Origin: Streptomyces sp. NBC_00483
GTDB lineage: Bacteria; Actinomycetota; Actinomycetes; Streptomycetales; Streptomycetaceae
Direction: 5' to 3'
Assembly: GCF_036013745.1 (NCBI RefSeq)
Contig: NZ_CP107880.1
Location: forward strand, 6,138,001 to 6,202,000
Length of the DNA stretch: 64,000 bases
The translations under genes were made by a program, and so were the position numbers. Shown piece after piece: positions 1 through 9,147 of the stretch; positions within the stretch are counted from its first letter, which is position 1; the number at the start of each line of letters is the position of its first letter. Below the pieces are notes generated by a model. The model saw nothing but the letters and a program-made list of their open reading frames with translations, made no database searches and was not told where the DNA came from.

Positions 1-1068
1 GGCAGTGTGCTGCTCGGTGCGGGCCGCGCCCTGTCCACGGGGCCCGCAGAGGCCTGGTACGTAGACACGGTCCAGGCCAAGGAAGGCCCCGGCGCCGAAC
101 TGCGCACCGGACTCGCCCGCGGCTCCGCGGCCTCCTCCGCCGCGCTCGCCGTGGGCACCCTGATCGGCGGCGGCCTGCCATGGCTCCTCGGCCTCGGCCC
201 GAACCCGGGTGCGTGGCTCGCGGAGGCGACGGCCGGGTACGTGGTGCCGCTGGCCGTCCCGATGCTGCTGGGCGTGCTGATCGAACTCGGCTTCATCGCC
301 TACGTGTTGCTCGCCCTGCCCGAGCCCCCGCACCCCCGCGCCACCCTCTCCGGCGTCCTCCGCGGCATCCCGGCCACCGTCCTGGACGGCTTGCGCCCGG
401 CGGGCCGTGACGCGACGGTGCGCCGCGTGCTGCTCAGCGCGGGCGCGGCCGGCGCCGCCCTCTTCACCCTCGAACTCCTCACGCCGGGCCGGGCGGCCGC
501 CCTGACCGGCGCCCCCGAGTCCGGCGCCGTCGTGTTCGCGGGGCTGGCCTGCGCCGGATACGTCTGCTCCGGCGTGGGCAGCCACCTCGCCCCGCTCACG
601 GCACGCCGCGCGGGCGGCGGGGAACGGGCGGTCCTGGTGGGCCTGGCCGCGGGCGCCCTCGGCCTGCTGCTGCTCGGCGCCACCGCGGCATTCACCGGCC
701 CGGCCGCCACCCTCCTCGCGGTCGCCGGCTACGGACTCGTCTACCTGGGACTCGGCGCGGCGGGCCCGAACGAGAACGAGCTGCTGCACCGCAGGGTGGG
801 CCGCGAGGGCCGGGCAACGGCCCTGTCGGTCCAGTCACTCGCACTACAACTCACGGGCGCAGCCGCCGGTTTGACCATCGGCGCGCTACCGGCGGGCCCG
901 CTGCCGTGGCTGGTGGGCGGCATCACGCTGCTGGCCGGCGCACTGCTGTGGACCGGAAGCATGGGCGGCCGGTCCCAAAAAGAGCCGGCCGGTCCCCGAA
1001 ATGAGCCCGCCGGCTCCCAGAAGGAGCCCGCCCCACACCCCGGCAGCGCGAAGGCCCGCGCCGAATGA
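1..1068 (+). CDS. MFS transporter, C-terminal part (5' end outside window)
   Basis: The reading frame is open from base 1, so the true start lies upstream and only about 355 residues are present. The segment holds a series of long Ala/Leu/Gly/Val hydrophobic stretches (roughly eight to nine membrane helices) separated by short charged loops, as in the major facilitator superfamily. The polar tail is rich in repeated K-E-P-A/G and N-E-P-A units. It probably exports a small molecule; the substrate cannot be read from sequence. The stop codon TGA lies in the loop of a 12-bp perfect hairpin, so the gene and its terminator overlap. This terminator is copied about 0.8 kb downstream. Family assignment is moderately sure, and the substrate is unknown. 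Confidence 0.75.
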   Translation, partial: GSVLLGAGRALSTGPAEAWYVDTVQAKEGPGAELRTGLARGSAASSAALAVGTLIGGGLPWLLGLGPNPGAWLAEATAGYVVPLAVPMLLGVLIELGFIAYVLLALPEPPHPRATLSGVLRGIPATVLDGLRPAGRDATVRRVLLSAGAAGAALFTLELLTPGRAAALTGAPESGAVVFAGLACAGYVCSGVGSHLAPLTARRAGGGERAVLVGLAAGALGLLLLGATAAFTGPAATLLAVAGYGLVYLGLGAAGPNENELLHRRVGREGRATALSVQSLALQLTGAAAGLTIGALPAGPLPWLVGGITLLAGALLWTGSMGGRSQKEPAGPRNEPAGSQKEPAPHPGSAKARAE

Positions 1069-1103
1069 TCGGCGCGGGCCTCTCCCCGGAGTACCGGCAG
1101 CGT
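1050..1103 (+). repeat. Direct repeat, left copy, flanking isochorismatase gene
   Basis: About 54 bp (terminator hairpin plus the following CTCCCCGGAG-type segment) that reappears at 1852-1906 with about two differences, one of them a single-base insertion. The two copies bracket the isochorismatase-like gene, as expected if that gene arrived by insertion or recombination at the terminator. Confidence 0.85.
1053..1080. terminator. Hairpin terminator, copy 1 (overlaps MFS stop codon)
   Basis: A perfect 12-bp inverted repeat (GGCCCGCGCCGA / TCGGCGCGGGCC) with loop ATGA. The TGA of the loop is the stop codon of the MFS gene. There is no U-tract, which is usual for Streptomyces terminators. The hairpin and its right flank recur at 1852-1906. 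Confidence 0.7.
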
Positions 1104-1194
1104 TCGTGAGGATCACGTCGGCATGAACTGCCACCGTGGTTCGGTCGGTCCGCCAGACTTGCTCTTGATTCCCAAGGGAGAGGGGGCGGCAAGG

Positions 1195-1758
1195 ATGGCG
1201 AACAGCGCACTTCTGGTCATGGACGTCCAACGGGACGTCGTGGCCATCGCCGACGACGGTTCCGGATATCTGCCGCGCTTGCGCAGGGCGATCGACGGTG
1301 CCAGGGCTGCCGGCATCCCCGTGATCTACGTGGTGATGGGGTTGCGGCCGGGTGATCCGGAAGTCAGCCCTCGCAACAGGGTGATGGCGAACGTCGTGCG
1401 GGCCGGCCTGTTCACCGAGGGTGCCCCTGGCACCGAGATCCATCACGATGTTGCACCCCAGCAGGGCGACGTGGTGGTCACCAAGAGGCGTGGGAGCGCG
1501 TTCTCGGGCAGCGACCTCGACCTGGTACTCAGGGCTCGCGACATCGACAGCCTTGTTCTCACCGGCATCGCCACCAGCGCCGTAGTGCTGTCCACTCTGT
1601 GGCACGCCATCGACCTGGACTTCGGCCTCACCGTCCTGGCGGATGCCTGCCTCGACACCGACCCCGAGGTGCACCGGATGCTCACCGAAAAGCTGTTCCC
1701 GCAGTGGGCGGATGTCGTCGACGTCGAGGACTGGCTCAAGGCCGTCGCACCGCGATAG
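1195..1758 (+). CDS. Isochorismatase-family (cysteine hydrolase-like) protein lacking the usual Cys
   Basis: 187 aa. ATG at 1195 is chosen because a purine-rich ribosome site (GGGAGAGGGGGCGGCAAGG) precedes it; the frame extends upstream to 1123 but the domain starts at residue 5. The isochorismatase fold is shown by ALLVMDVQ with Asp10, by VVVTKRRGSAF with Lys97, and by the GIATSAVVLST segment. In active cysteine hydrolases that last motif reads T-x-x-C-V; here the Cys position is Val130, so nicotinamidase-type thiol chemistry is unlikely. Isochorismatases proper (PhzD/EntB type) also work without the Cys. The substrate is therefore open: isochorismate-like ether hydrolysis, or a non-catalytic role. 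It stands alone between two copies of a terminator repeat. Confidence 0.8.
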   Translation: MANSALLVMDVQRDVVAIADDGSGYLPRLRRAIDGARAAGIPVIYVVMGLRPGDPEVSPRNRVMANVVRAGLFTEGAPGTEIHHDVAPQQGDVVVTKRRGSAFSGSDLDLVLRARDIDSLVLTGIATSAVVLSTLWHAIDLDFGLTVLADACLDTDPEVHRMLTEKLFPQWADVVDVEDWLKAVAPR

Positions 1759-1851
1759 CGGGAGGTGGGTCGGACCCTCGCGTGCGGGCGTCCCGGTGTC
1801 GGCCGCGGTGAGTCGAGTCGGTCAGGGGTACAGGCGCCGAGTGCACGCGAT

Positions 1852-1906
1852 GAAGGCCCGCGCCGAATGATCGGCGCGGGCCTTCTCCCCGGAGAACCGG
1901 CAGCGT
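1852..1906 (+). repeat. Direct repeat, right copy, with second terminator hairpin
   Basis: Second copy of the 54-bp unit at 1050-1103. Its hairpin (arms 1855-1866 and 1871-1882, loop ATGA) could terminate transcription of the isochorismatase gene from the left and the bldK-like operon from the right. Confidence 0.85.
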
Positions 1907-1998
1907 CCATGGCTCGGGTCAATGGGCCGACGTTCCGGTTCCTGATGTACGCCGCCGGGGCGAAGTTGGGGTGGTGCCACGGCGGCGTACCGGGGGGT

Positions 1999-3036
<1,038 letters not shown>

Positions 3037-3067
3037 GGTGAATCCCTGAAATCCCTCTGTGTGTCCG

Positions 3068-4105
3068 TCAGTTGGTCCGGGCCGCGCCGCTGACCGAGGC
3101 CAGCTCCGCGAAGAACTCCGTGCGCTGCCGCGCCGTGAGGTGACACGCGGGCGCCCGCTCGCCGGTCGCGTCGAGCCGCGGCTCCTCGGTGACGCAGCGC
3201 CCGCCGGCCACCTGCTCGACGAAGGTGCAGCGCGGGTGGAAGCGGCAGCCGGTCGGCGGGTTGAGCATGCTCGGCGGGGTACCGGGGATCGGCGACAGCG
3301 GCACGTCGACCGGCGCGGACAGGCTCGGCATCGAACCCAACAGGCCCCAGGTGTACGGGTGCTGGGGCCTGCGAAGCACTTCCTCCTTGGTGCCGCGCTC
3401 CACGCACCGGCCGCCGTACATCACCAGCACGTCGTCCGCGATGTCGGCGATGACGCCGAGGTCGTGCGTGATGAAGACGATCGACGTGCCGAACTCCTGC
3501 TGCAGGTCCTTGAGCAGATCGAGGATCTGGGCCTGCACCGTCACGTCGAGGGCCGTCGTCGGCTCGTCCGCGATGAGCAGCGCCGGGTCGCAGACCAGGG
3601 CCATCGCGATCATCGCGCGCTGCCGCATACCGCCGGAGAACTGGTGCGGGTAGTCGTCGACGCGCAGATCGGGCTGCGGGATGCCGACCTTCGTGAGCAT
3701 CTCGATCGCCCGCGCCCGCGCCTCCTTCTTGGAGGCCCCGGTGTGCTTGCGATACGTCTCCGCGATCTGCCGGCCGATGGTGTGGTACGGCGAAAGGGAG
3801 GCCAGTGCGTCCTGGAAGATCATGGCCATCTTGTTGCCGCGCAGCCGCTCCAACTCCCGCTCGGAGGCGGTGAGAAGCTCCTGCCCGTCGAGGACGATCT
3901 CGCCTTCCAGATGGGTGTGGTCCCGGTCGTGCAGGCCCAGGATCGCCATGTTGGTCACGGACTTGCCGGAGCCGGACTCGCCGACGATGCCGAGGGTGCG
4001 GCCGCGTTCGAGGGTGAAGCCGAGCCCGTCGACGGCCTTGACGATGCCGTCCTCCGTGGGGAAGTGGACGTGCAGGTCGTTGACGGCGAGGAAGGGTGCG
4101 CTCAT
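3068..4105 (-). CDS. bldKD: Oligopeptide ABC importer ATPase, BldKD-like (OppD type)
   Basis: 345 aa. It carries Walker A (GESGSGKSV), signature FSGGMRQRAMIAMAL, Walker B (LLIADEPTTALD) and the switch His in ITHDLGVI, followed by the OppD-type C-terminal extension with Cys residues (GCRFHPRCTF). GSGKS rather than GCGKS and GGMRQR rather than GGQRQR are the usual way to tell OppD from OppF. It would pair with the downstream ATPase as a heterodimer under the two permeases. It sits 11 bp after the second permease gene, so the two are probably translationally linked. Confidence 0.78.
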   Translation of the reverse strand: MSAPFLAVNDLHVHFPTEDGIVKAVDGLGFTLERGRTLGIVGESGSGKSVTNMAILGLHDRDHTHLEGEIVLDGQELLTASERELERLRGNKMAMIFQDALASLSPYHTIGRQIAETYRKHTGASKKEARARAIEMLTKVGIPQPDLRVDDYPHQFSGGMRQRAMIAMALVCDPALLIADEPTTALDVTVQAQILDLLKDLQQEFGTSIVFITHDLGVIADIADDVLVMYGGRCVERGTKEEVLRRPQHPYTWGLLGSMPSLSAPVDVPLSPIPGTPPSMLNPPTGCRFHPRCTFVEQVAGGRCVTEEPRLDATGERAPACHLTARQRTEFFAELASVSGAARTN

Positions 4106-4116
4106 GGGTGTTGCTC

Positions 4117-5097
4117 CTAGGCCAGCCGCACGCGCGGGTCGATGAGGGCGTAGACGGCGTCGACCACGATGTTGAAGACGACGATGGCCGCGGCGGCCAC
4201 GAGGACGACGCCCAGCAGCGTCGGCAGGTCATTGGTGGAGACGGCCTTCACGGACAGCAGGCCGATGCCCTGCAGGCTGAACGTGGACTCGGTGATGATC
4301 GCGCCGCCGAGCAGCAGGCCGAGGTCCATGCCGAAGATGGTGACGATCGGCCCCATCGCGCCGCGCCAGGCGAACCGGAAGAAGACCGCGCGCCGCGAGA
4401 GACCCTTGGCACGGGCCGTACGTACGTAGTCCTCGGTCAGCTTCTCGACCATCTGGGAGCGGGTCATGCGCGTGTAGTTGGCGGTCCAGATCAGGGAGAG
4501 CACGATCCACGGCAGCAGCAGCCCCTTGGCCCAGGCGCCCGGGTTCTGCGTGAACGGCGTGTAGGCCGCGCGGTCGAGCAGGTGCCACTGGTCGACGAGG
4601 TAGTACGTGGCGATGATGCCGACGACGTAGATCTGCATCGAAGAGGCGACGAGGGAGGCCGAACTGGCCACCTTGTCCAGGGCCTTGCCCTGCTTGACGG
4701 CGGCCAGCATGCCGGTGCCGACACCGAAGATAACGAAGACCACGGCGGAGCCGATGGACAGCGAGATGGTGGTCGGGAACCGGTCGAGGATCGTGCCGAG
4801 GACCGGCTCCCGGTTCTGGAAGGAGAAGCCGAGGCACGGCGCCGGGCAGTGCCCGAACGAGGAGTAGTCGCGGCCCACGAACACGCCCTGGAGCCAGTGC
4901 CAGTACTGCACCGGTATCGGATCGGCGATCCCCAGGTTCTTCTTCACCAGCGCCAGCGTCTCGGGCGTGCAGACCTTCCCGCAGGCGATGCGGGCCGGGT
5001 CGCGCGGGGCGGCGTAGAACAGGACGAACACGATGGCGCTGATGATCAGAAGGATCACCAGGGCGCCGATGGCGCGTCGAAGGATGAAGCGGAGCAT
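4117..5097 (-). CDS. bldKC: Oligopeptide ABC importer permease, BldKC-like (DppB type)
   Basis: 326 aa. It begins with the DppB/OppB N-terminus (LRFILRRAIGALVILLIISAIVFVLF), a first membrane helix followed by a long external loop with Cys pairs (IACGKVCTPE, GHCPAPC). Five further helices follow. The EAA loop (AKGLSRRAVFFRFAWRGAMGPIV) that docks on the ATPases is present. It would form the translocation pore with the other permease. It lies 139 bp after the binding-protein gene, the widest gap in the operon, where a terminator-free spacer could uncouple binding-protein from membrane-protein levels. Confidence 0.78.
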   Translation of the reverse strand: MLRFILRRAIGALVILLIISAIVFVLFYAAPRDPARIACGKVCTPETLALVKKNLGIADPIPVQYWHWLQGVFVGRDYSSFGHCPAPCLGFSFQNREPVLGTILDRFPTTISLSIGSAVVFVIFGVGTGMLAAVKQGKALDKVASSASLVASSMQIYVVGIIATYYLVDQWHLLDRAAYTPFTQNPGAWAKGLLLPWIVLSLIWTANYTRMTRSQMVEKLTEDYVRTARAKGLSRRAVFFRFAWRGAMGPIVTIFGMDLGLLLGGAIITESTFSLQGIGLLSVKAVSTNDLPTLLGVVLVAAAAIVVFNIVVDAVYALIDPRVRLA

Positions 5098-5236
5098 GGC
5101 AGTTGGGTTTCCTGACGGATGCCGATGGGCCTCGGTGCGGCCTTGAGGAGACTCGAAGAGACCTGAGGAGGGCTCGGGGAGGAGGAGCGGCGGGGGCGCC
5201 CCGGGGGTGCGACGCCCCCGCCGGAAGGGGTGCTCG

Positions 5237-7021
5237 TCAGGCCTTCACAAAGGTCTTGTAGAGCAGCGTGGCGGAGAAGTTCGGGTCGAACATCGCGCCG
5301 CCGACCTTGGAGCCGCTGATGTACCAGCGGCGCTGGAAGGTCTCGGGGATGATCGGCGCGACCTCCTTCATGATCCGCCGGTCGAGCGCGGACCAGGCCT
5401 TGCCGGCCTTCTCCTGGTCGCTGATCAACTCGTTCTTCTTGATGGTCTCGTCGATCCAGTCCACCTTGACCTGCGAGACGTTGTTCATGCCGTTGCCGAT
5501 GGAGGCACTGTCGAACAGCGGCTGCATCATGGTGAAGGCGGTCGGCCAGTCCGGGGACCAGCCGAACCACATCACGTCGTAGTTGTTGTCGACCTGCTGG
5601 ACCTGGTCGTAGTACGTCGTGGAGTCGATCGGCTTCATGACGGGCTTGAAGCCGGCCTCGGTCAGCGCGTTCTCGATGACGACCTTGGTCTTGTCGTAGA
5701 CCGGGTCCTGCTCGTACGCGTAGACGATCTTCGTGCCGAGCTTGCCGGCCTTCTTCAGCAGCTCCTTGGCGCGCTTCGGGTCGCCCGCGGGCTTCTTGAG
5801 CTTGCCGTAGAGGTCGTACTTCTCGTACCCGATGATGTCCGGGCTGAGGATGCTGCTCGCGTAGTCGCCGGCCGAGGCGCCGCCGTAGATCTTGCGGATC
5901 TGCTCCAGCGGCCAGGCGATGTTGAGGGCCTGGCGCACCGCGAGGTCGGTGACGCGCTTGCAGTTGATGGCGTAGTAGTAGCTGCCGGTCAGCAGGCCGT
6001 TGAAGGTGCGCTGCTTGAGCTCGGGCGTGGTGAGGATCTTCTGCATCCGCTCGGCCGGGATGCCCTTGTAGATCGAGACGGCGTACTTGTCGTTGCCCTG
6101 GTCCGCGATGAGGCGGTCCGTGGAGTCCAGGCCCTCGACGCCGAAGGTGAACTCGAAGCCGTCCGGGTAGCCGTTGCGGATCGAGTCCGTCGCCGGGTCC
6201 CAGTGCTTGTTGCGCACGAGGGTCATCGACTTGTCGGTGGTGTGCGCCTTGATCTTGTAAGGGCCGCAGGAGACCGGGTTCTTGTCGTACTTCTCCTTGG
6301 TGTCCAGCTTCACCGGCGTCGCGGCGTAGGTGTGCATCGCAAGGGTGAAGTTGAAGTCCGGACGCGCTTCCTTGAGGTGGAAGGTGATCGTCTTCTGCTT
6401 CTTGTCCGTGACGATCGCGTCCAGGTGCTTGCCCTTGTACGGACCCTCGTACTGGTCACGCCACTTGGCGTCCTCGCCGGTCAGGGCTATCTGCGCGAAG
6501 GTGGCGCCCTCGGTGATGAACGGGGCCCAGCCGCGCTCGAAGCCGTGCCGCACGTCGTCGACGGTCAGCTCGCTGCCGTCGTCCCACTTGAGGCCGTCCT
6601 TGAGCGTGAACGTCCACGTCTTGTTGCCGTCGGAGGCGGTGCCCGCGTCGGTGGCGAGGTCGCCGACGAGCTTCTGGTGCCCGGCCGAGTCGACCTTGTA
6701 GCCCGTCAGGCACCGCGCGTAGAGCAGCGCGAGCGTCGAGTTGAACGCGTAGTAGATGCGCTGCGGGTCCAGGTGCGAGAAGTCGTCGGGGGAGTACCCG
6801 TAGATCGTGCCGCCCTTGCGCGCGCCCTTGACCTCGGGCGCCGGGCCCTTGGAGTCGTCGGCCGTGCCGACCTCCACCTTGGCGCCCGTGTACTGGGTGG
6901 CGCCGCCCGCGCCGCCCTTGCCGCCACCGCCGGCGTTGCCACTGCTGCATGCCGTCAGGAGCGAGCCGGCGCCGATGGCGACGGACGTGCCGATGACGAA
7001 GTTTCTCCGCGAAAGGGACAT
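5237..7021 (-). CDS. bldKB: Oligopeptide-binding lipoprotein, BldKB-like (SBP family 5)
   Basis: 594 aa. ATG at 7021 has a good ribosome site (GCAGGAAGCC); the longer frame upstream is not coding. The N-terminus has both a Tat-type motif (SRRNFV, residues 4-9) and a lipobox (LLTAC, Cys25), predicting Tat export and lipid anchoring outside the membrane. The rest is an SBP_bac_5 peptide-binding domain (for example SHLDPQRIYYAFNSTLALLYARCLTGY near the start, LKDGLKWDDGSELTVDDVRHG after it). The length agrees with the roughly 600 residues of BldKB. It would capture extracellular peptides, including the developmental signal if it is a true BldKB. Confidence 0.8.
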   Translation of the reverse strand: MSLSRRNFVIGTSVAIGAGSLLTACSSGNAGGGGKGGAGGATQYTGAKVEVGTADDSKGPAPEVKGARKGGTIYGYSPDDFSHLDPQRIYYAFNSTLALLYARCLTGYKVDSAGHQKLVGDLATDAGTASDGNKTWTFTLKDGLKWDDGSELTVDDVRHGFERGWAPFITEGATFAQIALTGEDAKWRDQYEGPYKGKHLDAIVTDKKQKTITFHLKEARPDFNFTLAMHTYAATPVKLDTKEKYDKNPVSCGPYKIKAHTTDKSMTLVRNKHWDPATDSIRNGYPDGFEFTFGVEGLDSTDRLIADQGNDKYAVSIYKGIPAERMQKILTTPELKQRTFNGLLTGSYYYAINCKRVTDLAVRQALNIAWPLEQIRKIYGGASAGDYASSILSPDIIGYEKYDLYGKLKKPAGDPKRAKELLKKAGKLGTKIVYAYEQDPVYDKTKVVIENALTEAGFKPVMKPIDSTTYYDQVQQVDNNYDVMWFGWSPDWPTAFTMMQPLFDSASIGNGMNNVSQVKVDWIDETIKKNELISDQEKAGKAWSALDRRIMKEVAPIIPETFQRRWYISGSKVGGAMFDPNFSATLLYKTFVKA

Positions 7022-7119
7022 GGCTTCCTGCCCTGGTGCTGGTTGGGGAGTGAGCTTGCCGGCCGGGCCCCGTCGCCCTGACCCGCATGAAGTGGGGTGG
7101 AACCTGAGTGGGGGGAGCC

Positions 7120-8148
7120 TCAGCGTTTGGTCTTGGGGTCCATCGCGTCCCGGACCGAGTCGCCGAGCAGATTGAACGCGAGGACGAAGATGACCATCGT
7201 CAGGCCCGGGACGAGCATGAAGGTGATGTCGGCCTGGTACGTCTTGGCGCCGTTCTGGAGCATCACGCCCCAGTCGGGCGTGGGGTTGGTGAGGCCGACG
7301 CCCATGAAGGCGAGACCGGCCTCGGTGGTGACGTACATCGGGAGCGCGAGGGTCGCCTGGATCAGGATCGGCGTCCACAGGTTGGGCAGCAGTTCCTTGA
7401 AGATGATCCGCGCGGGGGAGGCGCCGGTGACCTTCGCCGCCTCGACGAACTCCCGCTCGCGCAGGGCGAATACCTCGCCTCTGAGCAGTCGCGCGACCGA
7501 CGACCAGCCGAAGGCGGTCATCACCAGGATCAGGCTCAGGACGGTGAGCCAGACCGGAGTGCTGTCGGTCGGCGACACGAAGATCGACAGGACGACGGGC
7601 CAGAAGGCGATGAAGAACAGGGTCTGCGGGAAGGCGAGCAGGATGTCGATGACCCAGCCGACGAAGTAGTCGGTCTTGCCGCCGAGATAGCCCGCGCTCA
7701 CGCCGACGACGATGCCGAGCACGGTGGTCAGGATCGTCGCGATGCCCGCGATGAACAGCGAGTTGCGGATGCCGTAGAGCAGGAACGTGAAGACGTCCCG
7801 GCCGAGCTGCGGCTCGACGCCGAGCCAGAAGTCGCTGCTGATCCCGCCGTTGGCCTTGACCGGGTACCCGAAGTCGTTGAGCAGGCCGCCCTGGTTCATT
7901 CCGTACGTGGTGTACGGGTCCTTGCCGTAGAGCTTGGCTATGAGGGGCGCCAGGATCGCGATCAGGACGAAGAAGGCGACGATGTAGGCCGACACCACGC
8001 CGGTGCGGTCCCGCCTGAAGCGCCGCCAGGCGAGCTTGCCGGGGGAGAGGCTCTCGTCGCCGCGCGTGGGCGGCGGCTTCGGCGCCTGCGGCGCGTCGTC
8101 CTCCACGACCTCAAGGGAGGCGGTGGCGTGAGGAGTTGGGGTCGTCAT
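7120..8148 (-). CDS. bldKA: Oligopeptide ABC importer permease, BldKA-like (DppC type)
   Basis: 342 aa. An N-terminal cytoplasmic tail is followed by WRRFRRDRTGVVSAYIVAFFVLIAILAPLI, the OppC_N pattern, then a periplasmic insertion and five helices. The EAA loop (AAKVTGASPARIIFKELLPNLWTPILIQ) is intact. The ribosome site GGAGCACC precedes ATG. First gene of the five-gene operon, which is the unusual feature of bldK compared with ordinary opp/dpp operons that begin with the binding protein. The operon promoter should lie in 8149-8416. Confidence 0.78.
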   Translation of the reverse strand: MTTPTPHATASLEVVEDDAPQAPKPPPTRGDESLSPGKLAWRRFRRDRTGVVSAYIVAFFVLIAILAPLIAKLYGKDPYTTYGMNQGGLLNDFGYPVKANGGISSDFWLGVEPQLGRDVFTFLLYGIRNSLFIAGIATILTTVLGIVVGVSAGYLGGKTDYFVGWVIDILLAFPQTLFFIAFWPVVLSIFVSPTDSTPVWLTVLSLILVMTAFGWSSVARLLRGEVFALREREFVEAAKVTGASPARIIFKELLPNLWTPILIQATLALPMYVTTEAGLAFMGVGLTNPTPDWGVMLQNGAKTYQADITFMLVPGLTMVIFVLAFNLLGDSVRDAMDPKTKR

Positions 8149-8416
8149 GGTGCTCCAGGCCCTGAGGGGTCCACATGGGCACGGGCGACCCGTGCGCTCA
8201 GCGGGACCTTTTCAAGGCCCGGATGTACGGTCAACGAATTCTTGAGGTCTTGATCCCGTCTTTGAATCTTTGGTCCGGACTTTGCTCCGAGTAGGCATGC
8301 CGGTGGCGGGACCTTGACAGTACCCGGGGGCCAAAAGGGCGCTTATGGGTGCCACCTGGGGCGACAGGTTCGATATCCGGACGTGAGTGTCTCGCTATGT
8401 GTACACAGTGCCGCGC
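8149..8416. other. Non-coding spacer upstream of the bldK-like operon
   Basis: 268 bp without a credible gene. On the minus strand a TTGACC at about 8231-8236 could be a -35 for the operon; the matching -10 is weak (AAAGGT at 17 bp), so no promoter is claimed. The stretch is more AT-rich than its surroundings. Confidence 0.4.
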
Positions 8417-9004
8417 TCAGCACTCGTCCCGATCCCCCGCCTTCCCGTAGCGGCGGAAGTCCGCGGTGTCCACGGTCCAGGGGCCGAAGGGGACCGTGTC
8501 GCCGTAGATGTACGGCTCCTTCGAGAGGTAGCGGCTGTTCGCGGGGTCGGAGTGGACCTCGATGGTGCCCGTGCGCGGGTCGACGATCAGGTAGTGCTCG
8601 ATGCCCATCGCCGGGTAGTCGGCGAGCTTGTCGCGGTAGTCGTTGTCGGGGTTGGACGGGGAGACGATCTCGATGGCCGCCAGCACCTGCGAGGCGTCGA
8701 CCGCGAGGCCTTCCTCGTCAAGTGAGCCTTCGGGGAGCACGACCGCGTCGGGGCGCCGCATTCTGCCGAGGGCCGGGTGTTCGATCTCCGGGCCGTTCTC
8801 GCAGACGTAGCCGGGGTGGGTGGCCGGAAGCTGTGTGTTGAGCTGGTTGCGGATGCGCCGGATCGTCCCCTCATGGCGCTTCGAGGGGCTCATCATCGCC
8901 AGTATCGGACCGGAGGAGCTGATCTCGACGCTCCAGGAACCCTCAAGGTGCTCCGCGTACTCGGCCAGCTCCTCGGCGATCGCGCGCATCTTGGCGTAGT
9001 CCAT
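8417..9004 (-). CDS. Uma2 family (DUF820) restriction-endonuclease-fold protein
   Basis: 195 aa. The PD-(D/E)XK-like Uma2 core is recognisable: HEGTIRRIRNQL, then RRPDAVVLPE with the conserved Pro-Asp, then AAIEIVSPSNPDNDYRDKLADYPAMGIEHYLIVDPR, where E-I-V-S-P-S and the downstream K supply the E-x-K-type active-site residues. Uma2 proteins are expanded in Streptomyces and cyanobacteria; nuclease activity is predicted from fold but the biological role is unknown. It is a single gene between two peptide importers, with a -10 box 6 nt before ATG, so it is probably translated from a leaderless transcript. Confidence 0.85.
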   Translation of the reverse strand: MDYAKMRAIAEELAEYAEHLEGSWSVEISSSGPILAMMSPSKRHEGTIRRIRNQLNTQLPATHPGYVCENGPEIEHPALGRMRRPDAVVLPEGSLDEEGLAVDASQVLAAIEIVSPSNPDNDYRDKLADYPAMGIEHYLIVDPRTGTIEVHSDPANSRYLSKEPYIYGDTVPFGPWTVDTADFRRYGKAGDRDEC

Positions 9005-9010
9005 GTGTCC

Positions 9011-9016
9011 ACGGTA
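9011..9016 (-). promoter_or_regulatory. -10 box of leaderless promoter for Uma2 gene
   Basis: TACCGT on the minus strand, 6 nt before ATG 9004, with no Shine-Dalgarno. A start point at the A of ATG would give a leaderless mRNA. Confidence 0.5.
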
Positions 9017-9147
9017 GCCGCGCCACCCGCTCCGTCGCCCCCGCGCCCGCGACTCACCTCGTTCGGGTGACCCAGCGAGCGGCCCCCGGTCACCGCAGGT
9101 CCAATGGCCCCAAGGCCCGCCCCCGCACCGCCCCCTGGAGGACCCTG

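Noticed and set aside
8314..8350. Perfect TTGACA at 8314-8319 as a promoter
   Set aside because: It points into the antisense of the Uma2 gene and has no -10 box at 16-19 bp.
9067..9147. GTG 9067 as start of the second binding protein
   Set aside because: It would put 27 polar residues before a perfect signal peptide with its own ribosome site at ATG 9148.
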